From the NCBI GenBank assembly GCA_907163375.1, contig CAJQUW010012538.1:330979-394978 (forward strand): DNA of 64,000 nt. Direction: 5' to 3'. The DNA is from Prostheceraeus crozeri (lineage: Eukaryota > Platyhelminthes > Polycladida > Euryleptidae). Under the pieces are notes generated by a model. The model was not told the DNA's origin, searched no databases, and saw only the letters and a program-made list of their open reading frames with translations. Positions within the stretch are counted from its first letter, which is position 1. Each line of letters starts with the position of its first letter. A program made the position numbers and the translations under genes. Shown here in pieces: positions 9,240 through 21,048 of the stretch.

Positions 9240-10317
9240 AGTACCGAGTATGTCCTCCCCGCACTGAAATGCAGCTTTGAAGTCTCATCGGCATCGAGTC
9301 GCAAAGATGATCAAGCCTTTCCTGATCCAGCAATGACCATTGATAGATGAGTCTCTCTGAAAGAGCTGTCAGTGTTGATGGCGGATGATCATATGCATCT
9401 TTCACTTTCCGACCAAGTTCATCCCAAGCATGCTCGATCGGAGACAGGTCGGGGGAGTGTGAAGGCTAATGGAGGATGCGAATTCCAGATCTCACTATCG
9501 CTGTTGTTACACAATGACCTCTGTGTGGTCGAGCGTTGTCATCCTGGAATATGAGGTTGAGTTCATTTACCGTTGTGATGACGATTGGAGATATGATATT
9601 CGATAAATACTGTATCGCTCTCCGTTCAAGTTCCCATTCACAATGACTGCGATAGTTCGACCTCCGTACCAGATACCGGCCCAGATCATCACGCTACCAC
9701 CACCATATCGGTCATGCTCAGATATGCAGCAGGGTGAATACCTCTCACCAACCATTCGATGCACTCTAATGCGACCATCGTGAAAATCCAAAGTGAAACG
9801 GGATTCATCCGTCCACATCACTTGACGCCATTCCTCTGTGCTCCACGACAGATGCTGCACACACCATTCCACACGCCTTCGCTTGTGTTCGAGACCTGCG
9901 GAGAAAAAAATTGGCAGTGAAACAATGTCATTGTGTGAAATTCTCGCCTTACTTACTTAGAGGAATTCTTGCAGCAGGTCGGTATGACCTCAGGCCCGCT
10001 TCTGCTATACGGCGATATGCTGTTCGTATACTGCATGCAATTCCTGCTACAGCTTTCCAGCTGATGGCCAGTCGAGGAACACTCTTAAAGCGATTGCGCT
10101 TTGCTGAGATAACAAACTTCCTATCGGTAGCATTGTTAGTCAATCTCGGTCTCCCCGATCCTTTCCTTCTTTTAACATTTCCATCATTGTTCCATCGACT
10201 CCACATCCTGCTCACAGGGGAGTGTGACACACCCAACTTCCGTCCAACAAACCTACAACTCTTTCCACATCGTAGCATTCCAACAGCCATTCCTTTTACA
10301 AACTCTGATTGCGACAT
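9240..10317 (-). pseudogene. Tc1-like transposase with a 61-bp intron, decayed
   Basis: The first - strand piece (10317 to 9957) starts MSQSEFVKGMAVGM and carries the paired-like helix-turn-helix domain and a GSGRPRLTNN linker. It then runs into a short intron: donor GTAAGT from 9956, acceptor CCGCAG ending at 9896, 61 bp. Splicing gives a continuous PLSLEHKRRRVEWC, exactly where Tc1 proteins read through. The second piece has the first catalytic aspartate in VMWTDESRF. The second (FQDDNARPH, near 9535) and the glutamate (SPDLSPIEHAWDELGR, near 9430) follow but are separated by a frame change near 9605 and an in-frame TAG near 9467. The copy is therefore dead. Inverted ends were not found. 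Confidence 0.8.
9896..9956 (-). other. Spliceosomal-type intron within the Tc1-like transposase
   Basis: On the - strand the 61-bp segment begins GTAAGTAAGG and ends with a pyrimidine-rich TTTTTTTCTCCGCAG. Removing it restores the conserved Tc1 reading frame between the helix-turn-helix part and the catalytic part. Confidence 0.75.
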
Positions 10318-11514
10318 TTTTGCTTCAAAATTTAGTCAGAAAGAATTGCTTGATAGTGAAAAAAGGTCGAATTTGAAATGCGTCAACTATCGCAAAGATA
10401 TCGACATTGGACAGCTGCATTATATTAGCATGACAAATTTGATGCATAAACATCCTGGTCACTGTAGTATGAAATAGAAGTCGTCCACTTCCATTGAGAT
10501 TTTCTATATCAAGTAGATCGTTTTTAATGTCATAGAGTATAGTACTTTTCAACTGACAACCCGTTTCTGTACCGCGCGCGGTATGTACAGAAGATTCCGA
10601 AATAACCAAGATGATTTGGCGAAACTGAACCGAAAGCGACAAATCGACTAGTTGTATTACCGGTTTTCCAATTTTGATTTTCGATGTTCTTTTTTTTTAA
10701 TTCTCATGCTATTACGTATCCTAAGTACATTGCACATTCATGTGCACCCACTTAATATCTGTTCTCTTGGTCTGTCGGTGATATCTTATCGCTGATCGAC
10801 CTAGATTGTTTTAGATGTCTACGCTTTCGATGTTTCTGCCATTTCATTGACAATTGATCAGTTCGATCGTCTTTTATTGGTTTTGTTTGGTATTCCAAGA
10901 ACGTGATTCTGTATGTACATTTTTTGCTTGCACACTGTAATGCATCAACCCATTGTATCAACAATCTTCTTAATATTTTCTGCATGTACACATTGGTTAA
11001 TTATATCTATTTAGTAATCAGTAACTTCATTTTGTTAGTTTCTTGTGGCAACTTTTTGAAATAATCTAAAATCCCTTAACAAAGAGTTGAATTCCTAGTT
11101 CTGTTGCGCTCAGTTGGTATTTGGAGTTTCAATGTCAAAATGATACGTTTTGGCACTAAAACAACATTTCCATGTAGGCTATTTATGCATGTTTGCTATA
11201 CTTGAATGTTATCAATTGTTTTTTGGATAGGAAATGTAATACTCGGTACTACTTTGTACTACTTTTTTAGGCTTGCACATTTGTTAGACATCCTGCGTTG
11301 GAGTGCCGACAAGTGATTATGTGGCAAGTGCTCCTGTGCAACAAATAACTTGTCGCACTGGACTCTTGTCGTTCGCCGTTGAACAAGCAAATTTGGCTGC
11401 TTAAACTAAGAAATGTTGATGGAAATGCTAATTTCGCTTCATTCGTGATTTTCTTGTAAAGCTTGGACTGTTTTTGTACATTTCCGCCCAAGCACTCAGA
11501 TCATTTCTTTTCAG
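10318..11514. other. Intergenic or intronic stretch without visible gene
   Basis: No family-like open frames. If upstream exons of the Roco gene lie in the window they should be left of 11515, but I could not find any with coding character here. Confidence 0.4.
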
Positions 11515-11609
11515 GTCCGTCTCTTTGAATTGTCCGATGGAAAGACTTTGTGGAAACACGGATCACGTTTGTACAAGAACGGACATCATGCTGTCGTGAA
11601 ACAGGAAAA
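11515..11609 (+). CDS. Roco-family protein, COR-domain exon (first visible exon)
   Basis: Acceptor TTTCTTTTCAG ends at 11514 and donor GTAAGT starts at 11610. The 95-nt exon reads VRLFELSDGKTLWKHG, then SRLYKNGHHAVVKQEN across the splice. This matches the part of COR domains where the hydrophobic RL strand is followed by LW-HG and a strand of small residues. It leaves the frame in phase 2, which fits the next exon exactly, across an intron of about 14.3 kb. Roco proteins couple a Roc GTPase to COR, a dimerisation device, and act as signalling scaffolds (LRRK1/2, DAPK1, MFHAS1). Roc and the start of COR must lie on earlier exons, not seen here. It could belong to any Roco subgroup; the TIR-like exons downstream argue for an invertebrate immune-type member. 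Confidence 0.75.
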
Positions 11610-12218
11610 GTAAGTTCTCAGTTCCAAACAGATACTGATGAATCATTATTTGATTATTTTTGAAAAGTGGAGGTACACAACAAAAAAGTGTTATCTTTTT
11701 TATTGTCATGACGTTTGAAAAGCGTCGTACATTTTTCGGCTAGCGTCCACCAATCACGTTCACGACAAATAAACAAAGACCTGGACAACATCGACTTTTA
11801 ATCAGGAAGGGAAGGTATCTCTGCACGAAAGTCTATATAATTCATCTTTAATCATGCTTGATTAGAAAGAAAAATTGAATTTAGCCAAGATGCTGTTTAT
11901 TTTATATTTGCATATTTTCAATGATGTGACGACCTTATAAAAGTGGAAAGGAAGGTTGATAATATAAGCATTAATGACTAAAAATTGTTACAAAGCACGC
12001 TCAAAATCTCAATGATTCGTACAGCCGAGGGTGTAGGGCTAATTGACGTTTGAAAAAGCCAGGCATGATAGCTGTTATTCATGTACATGTAAATCTTAAA
12101 GTCTGTAGAAACTTCCGGCTACATACACATGAGAAGAGAAATCTTCGCAATATTCAGGTGTTGCATTAACATTGCTTTCAAACAAATCGAATTCCATCCA
12201 CCATTGATAACAAGTACT

Positions 12219-12305
12219 AAGTTGTCTATGGAAGTCAATAAAACCTTATAAATCTGAAGCTTCTTCAGATTTGTAAGGTTTTTATTGACTGACATAGACT
12301 ACTTA
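12219..12305. repeat. Imperfect palindrome in the first visible Roco intron
   Basis: AAGTCAATAAAACCTTATAA followed by ATCTGAAG on the left is mirrored by CTTCTTCAGATTTGTAAGG and TTTTTATTGACT on the right, with arms of about 40 bp meeting at CTGAAGCTTCTTCAG. It resembles a small foldback element with no spacer. Confidence 0.7.
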
Positions 12306-12899
12306 AAGCATTATCTAATCAAGTTGTATTTCTAGGCCTATATCAAAGAAATGTAACTGAGATAATGTCAAATGATTTGAAATTTATAAGTTGTGTTAGG
12401 TATTCAGATTTCTGTAAACTGATAGTAACCATTTAGTCATCATTATTGATATTCAAATTTCAAAGTTCACAAACCAATAGCGTAGAAATCTTCAGCTGCT
12501 TCGCAGCTTCAGGTTTCAATTCAAAGTTACTATATCGTAGAAATTCAGATTCCAATGTTAAACTGCACGGCATTTATAACGATTATTTTGCCTGGTAACA
12601 TAGTTCAAAACCCTTATAAATGCCGAGTAAACTTGATTACATAACAAGTTTTGAATATGAATAAGGAATGTCTATAGGCTCAAGCTCAATAATCCGTTGA
12701 ACACGAAATCACGACCTATAAATCGCCAAATCAAAACTGATGAGCTTAATTGGAGATCATATGCAAAACAACCATTCAACCCATCACGGCAAAAGTTTTC
12801 GATCCTCTTTTGTCGAAGATGAAATACTTCCTTAACGAATTCAAACTGAGAAATAGTCATGCTTTGATCTCATCCACTTCTTGAAGTTCAAATGCCTTG

Positions 12900-13640
12900 A
12901 TAAAAGTTTCATGTCACGGTCTAGATATAACGGCTATACAACCTTTACGAAAGACAAATTCAAATCAGCAATTAAGTTTATTTTAGAAAATGTTTTTTAT
13001 AACGTTTGGTGGTCAAGTTTTCCAACAGACTCGTGGCATTCCTATGGGAGGGAATTGTAGTCCTCTCTTAGCTGATCTGTTTTTACTACACTGTGAATTT
13101 GTTTATATGCAAAACTTACTGAAAAATAAGAAGATGGGACTGGCTAAACTGTTATCTAATACTTCTAGATACATCGACGACATTTGTATAATTAATTATA
13201 AACATTTTAACCAGATTATAAAGCATATTTACCCCAGTAGCTTGGAAGCGAGCAGAAGCGGTAGTAATAACAAAGAGGTTGAATACCTAGATGTTAAATT
13301 GAGCATTACTAATGATGGTTTACGAACTTCTGTGTATCATAAAGTAGACGATTTTAACTTTGCTGTTACACTTCTAACATTCCCAGAAAATACAATCCCA
13401 TACAAAATGGGTAGCTAAGTATTTAACGGACAACGTATAAGATATGGTCGAATTTGTTCATCCCTTGATGATTTCGTGAAAAAAGCTTCTTCGACCTTCA
13501 GATTATTAGTTGCTAGAGGCTATAATCAAGATTCTTTAATCAATAATGCAGAAAGATGTTTGCACAGGCATAAAGAGCTACTTTTGAAATTTGGGCTGTA
13601 TTCAGCTAGACAATTTTCTAGCTGACCGATTTCTTTTTCA
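12900..13640 (+). pseudogene. Reverse transcriptase remnant of a Penelope-like or related retroelement
   Basis: The + strand encodes an RT finger-palm region: VFQQTRGIPMGGNCSPLLAD, then the catalytic SRYIDDICIINYKHF, then VEYLDVKLSI and a DDFNF-VTLLTFP block. After 13418 the similarity continues with RIRYGRICSSLDDF and a C-terminal helix region to about 13625. A second, inverted copy of the family lies at 44745-45182 and shares the peptide SLEASRSGSNN. I recall this RT group from many aquatic animal genomes; its exact placement (Penelope-like without a visible endonuclease) is uncertain. The copy has an upstream frame change and an internal stop and is 5'-truncated. Confidence 0.7.
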
Positions 13641-13739
13641 GTTTTCTGCTAACTGAATAATCAGATTTTCTTTTTTTTGTCGATTTTGACTTACACCAAT
13701 TGTGACTAACCCAACTTTTGACTTTGTGGAAGCTGTACA

Positions 13740-14220
13740 GTTTTACTGTGCAGGGCCCCGCTCGGGTGGGTTTGAGTGTTCAGGAATTGGGGCCGAAACA
13801 CGAATCCTACCTGAGTTCCTGCTGATGACTTCCTAGCTGGTACAGGGAACGCAAAACCAATCCTTTTAAGGACTAATTTCAATTTTATTTTATTTTATTT
13901 TCAGTATGTATTACATTATTCGTTTGTACTAATTTTTTTGCAGTCTACTCATTTATTTTACACTATTTATTTTACATTTATTTTTTATTCAGATTTTGAT
14001 TTTTTTACCTAGTAATTTTCATTTGTGCTGCTTATTTCCTTCCTTTTTCTTAATTTATTTATTTATTCATTCATTCAATTTTTTTCATTATTATTATTAT
14101 TTTTCTTTTGTTTCAATTTCAATATTCCATTACAGTTCGTACTTCACTAACCAATTTCAGCAGTTAATCTTTCAGAATTTATTACCCATCACTTTCCTTT
14201 TTTCTGTATTTTAATTGTTA
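13740..14220 (+). other. Probable 3' untranslated end of the RT element and T-rich tail
   Basis: About 100 bp after the RT a GC-rich stem can form, GGGCCCC near 13753 with GGGGCC near 13791, directly followed by GAAACACG, an arrangement that recalls the catalytic 3' half of hammerhead ribozymes. The usual CUGANGA block is not clear. A long T-rich, low-complexity tract with no coding content follows from about 13870 to 14220. Confidence 0.35.
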
Positions 14221-15311
14221 GCACGATCTACACTTTAATAAATTCTTGGTTAGCTTATTTTCTATATTAAGTTAGGTAACAACGTGAATAGCTATCTCCT
14301 TTCCCATCTGTAGTGAAATAGGTGATTGATAGCATCTTCCGTCGTATGCAGATTACGCTTGTCATAATTGTTTGCGGATTAGGTTAGACATGATGGGACA
14401 CAGACCGGTCCTCTTGAGAGATAGATTAAATTTCATGATTAGTTAGACACCAATTGGTCCATTTATAACAAGTCTAGTTCCTTATTTCATTTTCTTCATG
14501 GAGTAGTTCCAGGTGAGACGTTGTAGGTCGATTCTAGCAAGTTCAGTACCCATACTCGTACTGTAGTTTCACATGTATTTTATTTTCTTTTTTCTTTTCT
14601 TCAAAGTTCATTATAAATTTATTCATTACAGTTACATTTTGTACAGTAGGCTTAATCTTAGTTTATTTTATGTATTTGTAACTGAGATTCCTAGAGGATG
14701 ATGATTTTCATTTAAATTGTCGTTGTAGCAACAAAGTTTCCGCTGAAGTCATTCGTCTGCCCCACATCGCTTGCCCGCGCCAGCCATAAAATATCCGATT
14801 TCTCTGATTCTCGCTGAACAAACACTTCCCCATCATGCGTTGTGGAAGAAAATCTCATGCACACACCACACAATATAGGGGTAAGAAACTGGTGTAATTC
14901 GGTTGCACCTCTCGTAATTGAACTCGCGCTTCGCGCTCATTGAGTTAACTCGTGGTGTTACCTACAAGTGGATTTTGTTTATTGCATGGCGAGCTTTTTC
15001 CGTGACTTGTTGCACTCCTTGAGGCATCGCGAAATCATGGCTGTATGCAATGCGTGAATGACATCAGGCGGTTTCAAAGTTCCGTTTAATCAGACTACGA
15101 TTGAGCTTCGGTCAACCGAACCAGAGTGTGATTAACGACAGGTGCCTGCTAACCAGAGTAGGGTTGTTTCAATCAACCGCATTCTGATCAACCACGACCT
15201 ATCATTAATTTGAATGCGATTCGTTCAGTCTGACTACATGTATTTCACGAAATGAGGATATCTCGGTTGAGCAATGATGAGTCATGGAAGCAGTTGAATA
15301 CACCAATGATG
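14221..15311. other. Stretch with no recognisable gene
   Basis: Within the 14.3-kb Roco intron. No coding character; a small palindromic CGCGCTTCGCGC lies near 14928. Confidence 0.4.
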
Positions 15312-15388
15312 GACCTTGATGACAGCGCATTCGTATGGCTGTCAGTCTACGCTTAACTTCCCACGATAGCATCGAACTTTGACGCAGG

Positions 15389-15744
15389 TAGAAAGAAAAA
15401 AGGAAAAAATAACTGAAATATCCCCTGAAAAAAGGAATGTCGAGTACAGCAAGACCATCAGCTGGGTGAGGACTAGACTGTCCTTTCATCTGTTACGTTC
15501 TTGTCTTTTATGCTTACGTGGATCTAGGTCACTCTATTTCAACGACGATTCACAAAATGTTGATATCGAATTTGTCTGTCGGAAGCCGACTTTAGAAAAA
15601 TTGATTGTTAGGTGTTCTAAATATTTTTGACTCTTAATTGACTTTTCGTAATGGTCTTTAACACGTGTCTTATACTACTGATGATTTGCATGTATTACTT
15701 ACTGTACCTTTACTGACACTCTTACTGAAATATAGAAAAAAAAT
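15389..15744 (+). mobile_element. 5'-truncated non-LTR retroposon with 13-bp target duplication
   Basis: The 356-bp insert is flanked on both sides by ACTTTGACGCAGG (15376-15388 and 15745-15757). The uninterrupted inverted partner at 17385-17526 has this motif only once, so it preserves the empty site. The + strand reads ISWVRTRLSFHLLRSCLLCL, a common C-terminus of LINE-type RT proteins, ending at the stop near 15630, then a short 3' region ending in an A-rich run. Length, truncation and duplication fit target-primed reverse transcription. Confidence 0.75.
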
Positions 15745-15830
15745 ACTTTGACGCAGGCATAATTGTCTGAGATGTGTCATATCATGAGACTCCTAACAAT
15801 TAGCACCTCTACTGATGCAAGTGTTTTGTA

Positions 15831-16610
15831 GACGGCTGTGAAGATGGCTATGATTCACAGACACCAGGATGGAGAAAACAGTTATTATTTTGCCTTCCTC
15901 ATGACAAGAAATTCTCACCACCATTCGCTACTCGTATCATCTACAGGTACTACATTGAACAAAAAGCCCTTAAAATCATTGAAAAAAATTACAATATAAC
16001 TCCCCAGTATTGCGCACGGTTCATCGATGATATCATCCTTGGCCCTATAAATAACAATGATAATGAAACCAAAAATAAAATCACCGAAGTATTAAACTCC
16101 ATGTCCCAAATTCACTGTAAAAGTGCCCAACAAAAAAAATCCCTGATTTATCTCGATGTCAGTACATGTATGGAGATCAATAATAAGGAGATCGAATACA
16201 AATGGCATGTCAAAAACTTGCACTCAGGCATATCCCTAAACAAGGAAAGTTAGGTACCACAGCACATGAAAACTAATTAGGCCACATGAAAAATAGTAAA
16301 AATTCGGATAAAAACAAACCAGATAAAACTTTGTCAAAACTGAACGACAGGTTTAAGCAGAACGGTTTTTCCAATCGTGATGTTTCCATAGTTAATAATA
16401 AAGGTAAGAAATGCGCTGATAACAGCTGTATCTTTTGCAAACTGAACTTTGCTAGTGATGCTTGTCCCCAAATTTCTGAATACGTTTTAAGAACTCAGGT
16501 TTATTGCGATATATTTAACCTTGGGGCATCAAAGCCATATTTTATCAAAGCCCAACAGAAGTATTACCTAGTGGCACGAAGCGCAGGCTGTTATGAAATA
16601 GCCTAAATAA
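15831..16610 (+). pseudogene. Reverse transcriptase fossil, second family
   Basis: An open stretch without a methionine start reads into the catalytic CARFIDDIILG motif (near 16015), followed by SLIYLDV and a WHVKNLHSGI block, ending in a stop near 16252. Further downstream a second frame (16286-16606) has a cysteine cluster, CADNSCIFCK, typical of the linker before an endonuclease in some RT proteins. The RFIDD and YLDV blocks identify an RT palm. The rest is too diverged to assign to Penelope-like or other RT elements. At least one stop and a frame change break it. Confidence 0.55.
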
Positions 16611-17526
16611 ATAATATTGCAATATATATTGACATTCATACATCCGTTTCAATATCAACATACGTATGATTTTTTCGTGCAAATATTGTGTGACCTACAT
16701 ATGAATGGGAAGTTGTGAAAATGCGCACGTCCGGAGGAAGGGGTCGAAAGATTAGGACACATGCGGACAGGGATAGGGGGTCAAAAATGCAATTATTTTG
16801 CGGATGTCTCTTATGGATGGCCCCTATTCCCAAAAAGCATCAATCGGATCCATCATGACAACACATATCAGACAGAAGATGAACTGAAGATGTACTATCC
16901 TAAAATTTATGACTCAAAACTTGCTTGGTGCTCCCACCAAACGCAGAACGAGCCATGAGAAGTTTATCTAATTTTTGGGAGCTGATGTGACCCTCTCATT
17001 TAGTTTCAAATGTTTCATTCACTTCCAGGGTGAGGCAATATTAAAAAGGAGTATTTTAGTCAGACACATTGGCGGATTATCAGGAAATTCAATCTGCAGG
17101 ATATTGGATTAGCATGTGAATTTCTGTCGGATAAGAACAGGGGCTGTGTAGAACTCATCAGACGCGGCGATTCGTAGAAGCCATGGATACGGTGCACTGC
17201 CATAAATTAGCCTACTGTGCACTGCATTCCTCGACAGTCCACTTTTCAGCATCTTTCCTTGCATAATCTCGTGCCGGAAGAGATGATTCAGCCACTGAGC
17301 TATCAAGCCTCTAAATATTCAATTAAGTGTAACTTTGGACACACAAATTAAGCCTAAATTCGATTTATATCAAAGTATATCAACACTTGCATCAGTAGAG
17401 GTGCTAATTGTTAGGAGTCTCATGATATGACACATCTCAGACAATTATGCCTGCGTCAAAGTTCGATGCTATCGTGGGAAGTTAAGCGTAGACTGACAGC
17501 CATACGAATGCGCTGTCATCAAGGTC

Positions 17527-18856
17527 GCTCGGTAATGACAACAATAGACTTTGCAGTGAGCTGTGTGCCAATCAGGGAGAGGCTATTCTGTGGAAAGGCT
17601 GCTCTAGAATTATGTGAATGAAAGATTTTCTATTCATAGACCCTGACGCAAGGAATTCGCTTCATGCATATTGCCTCCGCCAATTTGCTTTCGAAGCCGC
17701 AGCGAAGCCGTCTGTGCAAGTGATATTAAGTAATTGCTCCATTTAGCACGAAATTCATGAACACTGATTACCAGATAAGCTGCACTAGAATCAAATATTC
17801 CTATTCTACTCTTTGTAAACTCGGTTAAAGCCCTGTACGTATATGAATACTGTCTTGACATAAAGCATGCATATACCGTATAAATAATAGCCTCCCTGCA
17901 AAGTTAATCATGCATCATAATTCAAGGTATATGCGGTAAGGGCTACTACACCAGCCGAGACGCTAAAACTTTTTTTTCGCGGCCATTCCATCGGCTGAGA
18001 CAGAAACACTGATTGCCCTGTAAATTAGCAAAAGATAGAAATTACCGATATCCACTGTAGATCAGTCATTAAATTGAGTACTTTGGATTCGCTTATAGAA
18101 GGGAAGCAATAGGCATTGCTTCACTAAAGAAATCATTACATTTCTAAAAAAAATAGAAAAACTGTATTTCCCGCTATAATGAGCAACTTGCAGTATGTAC
18201 TTTGCTGAGAAATACTTTGTTGTGAACTGGCAAGCACGAATATTGTGCCGGCTTAGCCGGTGTAATATCATTTCAGTAACGTGCAGTATACGCCAGTATA
18301 TACTGACAATGATGACGGATTAACTTCGTAATTCATGGAGTTGCCATATCCCAATGATACATTTGCGTTGGAAGCGTTGCGATTAGGGAGGGGGCATGGC
18401 CCGGCTATCAAGCCCCTGCCACCAGATAGTGTTTTTGGTCGAACCGAGCAAGACCTCCGTCTTCAAGAGACTATAATTTCTTCAAAAGAATACCTTGACG
18501 TTTTCAGTAATCATGACCATGTCCACAAACTGGGCGTGTCAAATTTGTATCTGCGGTTCATTCAAGATGAATGACAGTGGAGTCTTAACTCTTAACTCAC
18601 ACCAAAAGTGATATTTCTATTCAACTAGCATATTACGTAAACTCATCATGCTCCTCTACAGAGTGGTCCAGAAACCATGACTTATTTCAAAATGTGCCAC
18701 TTCATTCAGCAAAGCGAACAAAACCGACGAGTTCATTAAGATATCTATGACGTACTATTATACTCATCCTTGTTCTCTCACTCGACAATGTACGAATTTA
18801 GCAGCATTAATGTAGCCGTCTCCCATGGCTATCTCTAAAGTAAACTGAAAAAGCAG
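17527..18856. other. Stretch with no recognisable gene
   Basis: Intron sequence. A frame at 18335-18574 (MELPYPNDTFALEALRLG...) has no family features that I recognise and could be a transposon shard. Confidence 0.35.
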
Positions 18857-19162
18857 TTGAAAAACCGCGCCAGTATCATTTCAAAACCAAATGCTTCAAC
18901 AGTTGTGACTTGTAAAATGGATAACAGAATTTGGCAAAATATTCATGCCATCAGATTGTATTCAATCCGCGAAAATGCAGCAGAAATTCACAGACAACTT
19001 TCTTCACAGCATGGGAATGATGCGATTAGTGTTGGGATAATCATCAGAACTAACGATCAGTTTGATGAGCTGGGACAGGTTCTCCAGAAAGATATTCCTG
19101 TTAGACCGAGATCTGTTTGCAAATTTATAGAGAGCAAGCCTCCCTTCAAACCTGATTCTTGA
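18857..19162 (+). pseudogene. Possible mariner transposase N-terminal remnant
   Basis: The peptide RENAAEIHRQLSSQHGNDAI resembles the first helix-turn-helix of mariner/SETMAR transposases (usual form GENAAEIHRQL...GDDAMS). The following residues diverge and no catalytic motifs follow, so only a short decayed shard would remain. Similarity is limited to about 25 residues; chance resemblance is possible. Confidence 0.3.
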
Positions 19163-20279
19163 AATTAAAAATATTCTTTAAATTAAATGCAAGGCAAAAT
19201 CAACTGTCCGTTGATGAAAAATAGTAGACTCTTCAGACCCTTTTTGGCGAATTTCAGCCAAATGGCAGAAGATTGGCAGCTGACTATGACATATCGCTCC
19301 GTGTAGCCTATATTAGAACTTAATAGAAATAGTGCTACACACTAGAAGTGACACTACACAAAAGAAATGTTTCCTCTTTTGTTTCTACATAGTAGTGGAA
19401 TACTACACTCATGCCACAATTCTGCTGATGATCAATCAATGCTGATGCTATTGACCAAGGGACATTAATAATGCTGCAGGTAGTCAGTCATCAGCAGGTG
19501 CTCATCTAGTTCGTTTCGACCCTAACCTGAGCACTCAAACTCTGACGAGCGGGGTTTCATAGACATTGCGACTGACAACATACTCTACAGATAGTGATAT
19601 ATTCGGAAAGACATGCCAACATGTTGGTAAAACATCATGGAAATGATGCGTTTCCAACATATGCGCTGATCCTGTCTCTTCATTCATCCCATCTGTAAAT
19701 GCTTCATAATATCAGTGATTCCCGCATGAAAACGAATTCTGCACATCCTCAATTCCCAAATGTAGATAACAGCACATCATGTATTAACAATCCGCACATG
19801 CATGTACACAACTAACACAACTTAAGTTTTCTGATTTATTGAGTAGGATTACCTCCTGCATAAGATGAGGATGTTCCATTCCACTGAACTTGTGTTTGTA
19901 TGTGTGTGCATCGTAAGAATTGCACGCAAAAATCGTAGTCCGAGAATGCATGATTCGCATTCTGAGATCTCATCGTGACTATAGTCTGGTTTTGCTGTCA
20001 TTAAACTGCAACAATGGCCAATCTCAATCAGGTATTAGAATATTATTTCTCACAAAGCGAATCAATTTCTCACTCTAGCCGTTACTGAATGCGTCTCTTA
20101 CTTTTGTGGTTTCTTTCGATCTTGTGCTAATTGCTTGAAAGTGAAAACTTAAAACAAAAGAGTAAAACAAAAAGAATTGTGATGTAGTACGTCTTTTCTT
20201 AATTCAAACACATTTCACATCACGCGCAACTCTAACCTGTTGGATAATTCAAAAATGCACTTCGGTGTCAAATGTAAAG
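19163..20279. other. Stretch with no recognisable gene
   Basis: Intron sequence without coding frames or repeat ends that I can support. Confidence 0.35.
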
Positions 20280-20640
20280 ATAAAAATTACCACACTTGTC
20301 AACAAATTTATTCCAAAAATAAGAAGTCACGACGTTTCGGATGATGCTACACCAACTATCAAGTGGAAAGAACCAGTCTGCAAAAGAACACCAACTATCG
20401 AACATGAACGCTATTTACAAGTCTGTTTGCGGTAAGAACATCATGTTGATAAAAACCATCATTAAAATTCAATACATTAGGTTGATTGGACTTAATAAAA
20501 GCAGATTCTAAAACTCTTCTGACTGTTGGCTTACTACAATAAGACAACACTTTACAATTATCAAAATCAATGAAATGTCCGGTATTGTGCGAATGGTGGG
20601 CAAGGGCGATATTCATGTCAAAACTCTAACCTGTCTACTA
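20280..20640 (-). pseudogene. Penelope-like element, C-terminal endonuclease remnant
   Basis: The - strand frame 20616-20395 reads NIALAHHSHNTGHFIDFDNC, then ESAFIKSNQPNVLNFNDG. This is the C-terminal half of the GIY-YIG endonuclease region of Penelope-like proteins (H-x-x-x-T-GH-IDF-N and the ESAFI-K block). Just downstream on the same strand, ATCATCCGAAACGTCGTGAC near 20330 is the conserved post-stop region of such elements. The GIY-YIG motif itself is missing, so it is a 5'-truncated end. Confidence 0.65.
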
Positions 20641-20975
20641 ACATCTATTTATGGAGGGGAAATATCATTTACAAAAGAGACAAGCCAATGGATGTTGGTT
20701 GATGAATCATCAGGTAATTGATAATTCAGATCTTTAGCTAATGAAGGCCACTGAAAGCCAATGTAATATTCAAAGGACCAATGTAGGACCAACGTATGTA
20801 AGGAGTTTGTGCTACTTGGGATGATTTTATGACTCATTTGTTCTTGATTCGCCGAGTTCTGAAGCAGGAGCTGTTGATCGTTACTTAATTGATGGCATAT
20901 AACTGAATTCTCTATTTTGAGGGGTTTGTCTGCATTAAACTTTTACGATTCCTGACAACTGTACATGGTTTTATG

Positions 20976-21048
20976 CCCGTCCAAGTTGATTTTGCCACAA
21001 TTTTTGAATGTTAGGGTTTGCTCGTTATGATGCTGTCTGTAAGTTAAT
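20976..21048 (+). repeat. 73-bp direct repeat, copy 1
   Basis: Shares with 21502-21574 the blocks CCCGTCCA-GTTGATTTTG and TTAGGGTTTGCTCGTT-TGAT followed by GCTGTCTGTAAGTTAAT, with a handful of differences. The copies are 526 bp apart and could be ends of an unrecognised element or a segmental duplication. Confidence 0.7.

Larger units (their letters stand above)
15312..17526. mobile_element. Inverted-repeat-bounded composite element containing an RT fossil
   Basis: The sequence at 17385-17526 is repeated in inverse orientation on the left, split in two parts (15312-15388 and about 15745-15825) by a later insertion. The shared blocks include CAGCGCATTCGTATGGCTGT and GAGACTCCTAACAATTAGCA. The repeats are about 145 bp and enclose the RT remains at 15831-16610. 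No target-site duplication is evident at the outer ends. It is either an element with long inverted ends or an inverted duplication around the RT. Confidence 0.6.

Noticed and set aside
15831-15949. Exon-like open stretch ending at a GGTAC site, considered as a Roco exon
   Set aside because: The frame runs straight on into an RT catalytic motif, and the exons at 11515-11609 and 25912-26062 already join in phase without it.
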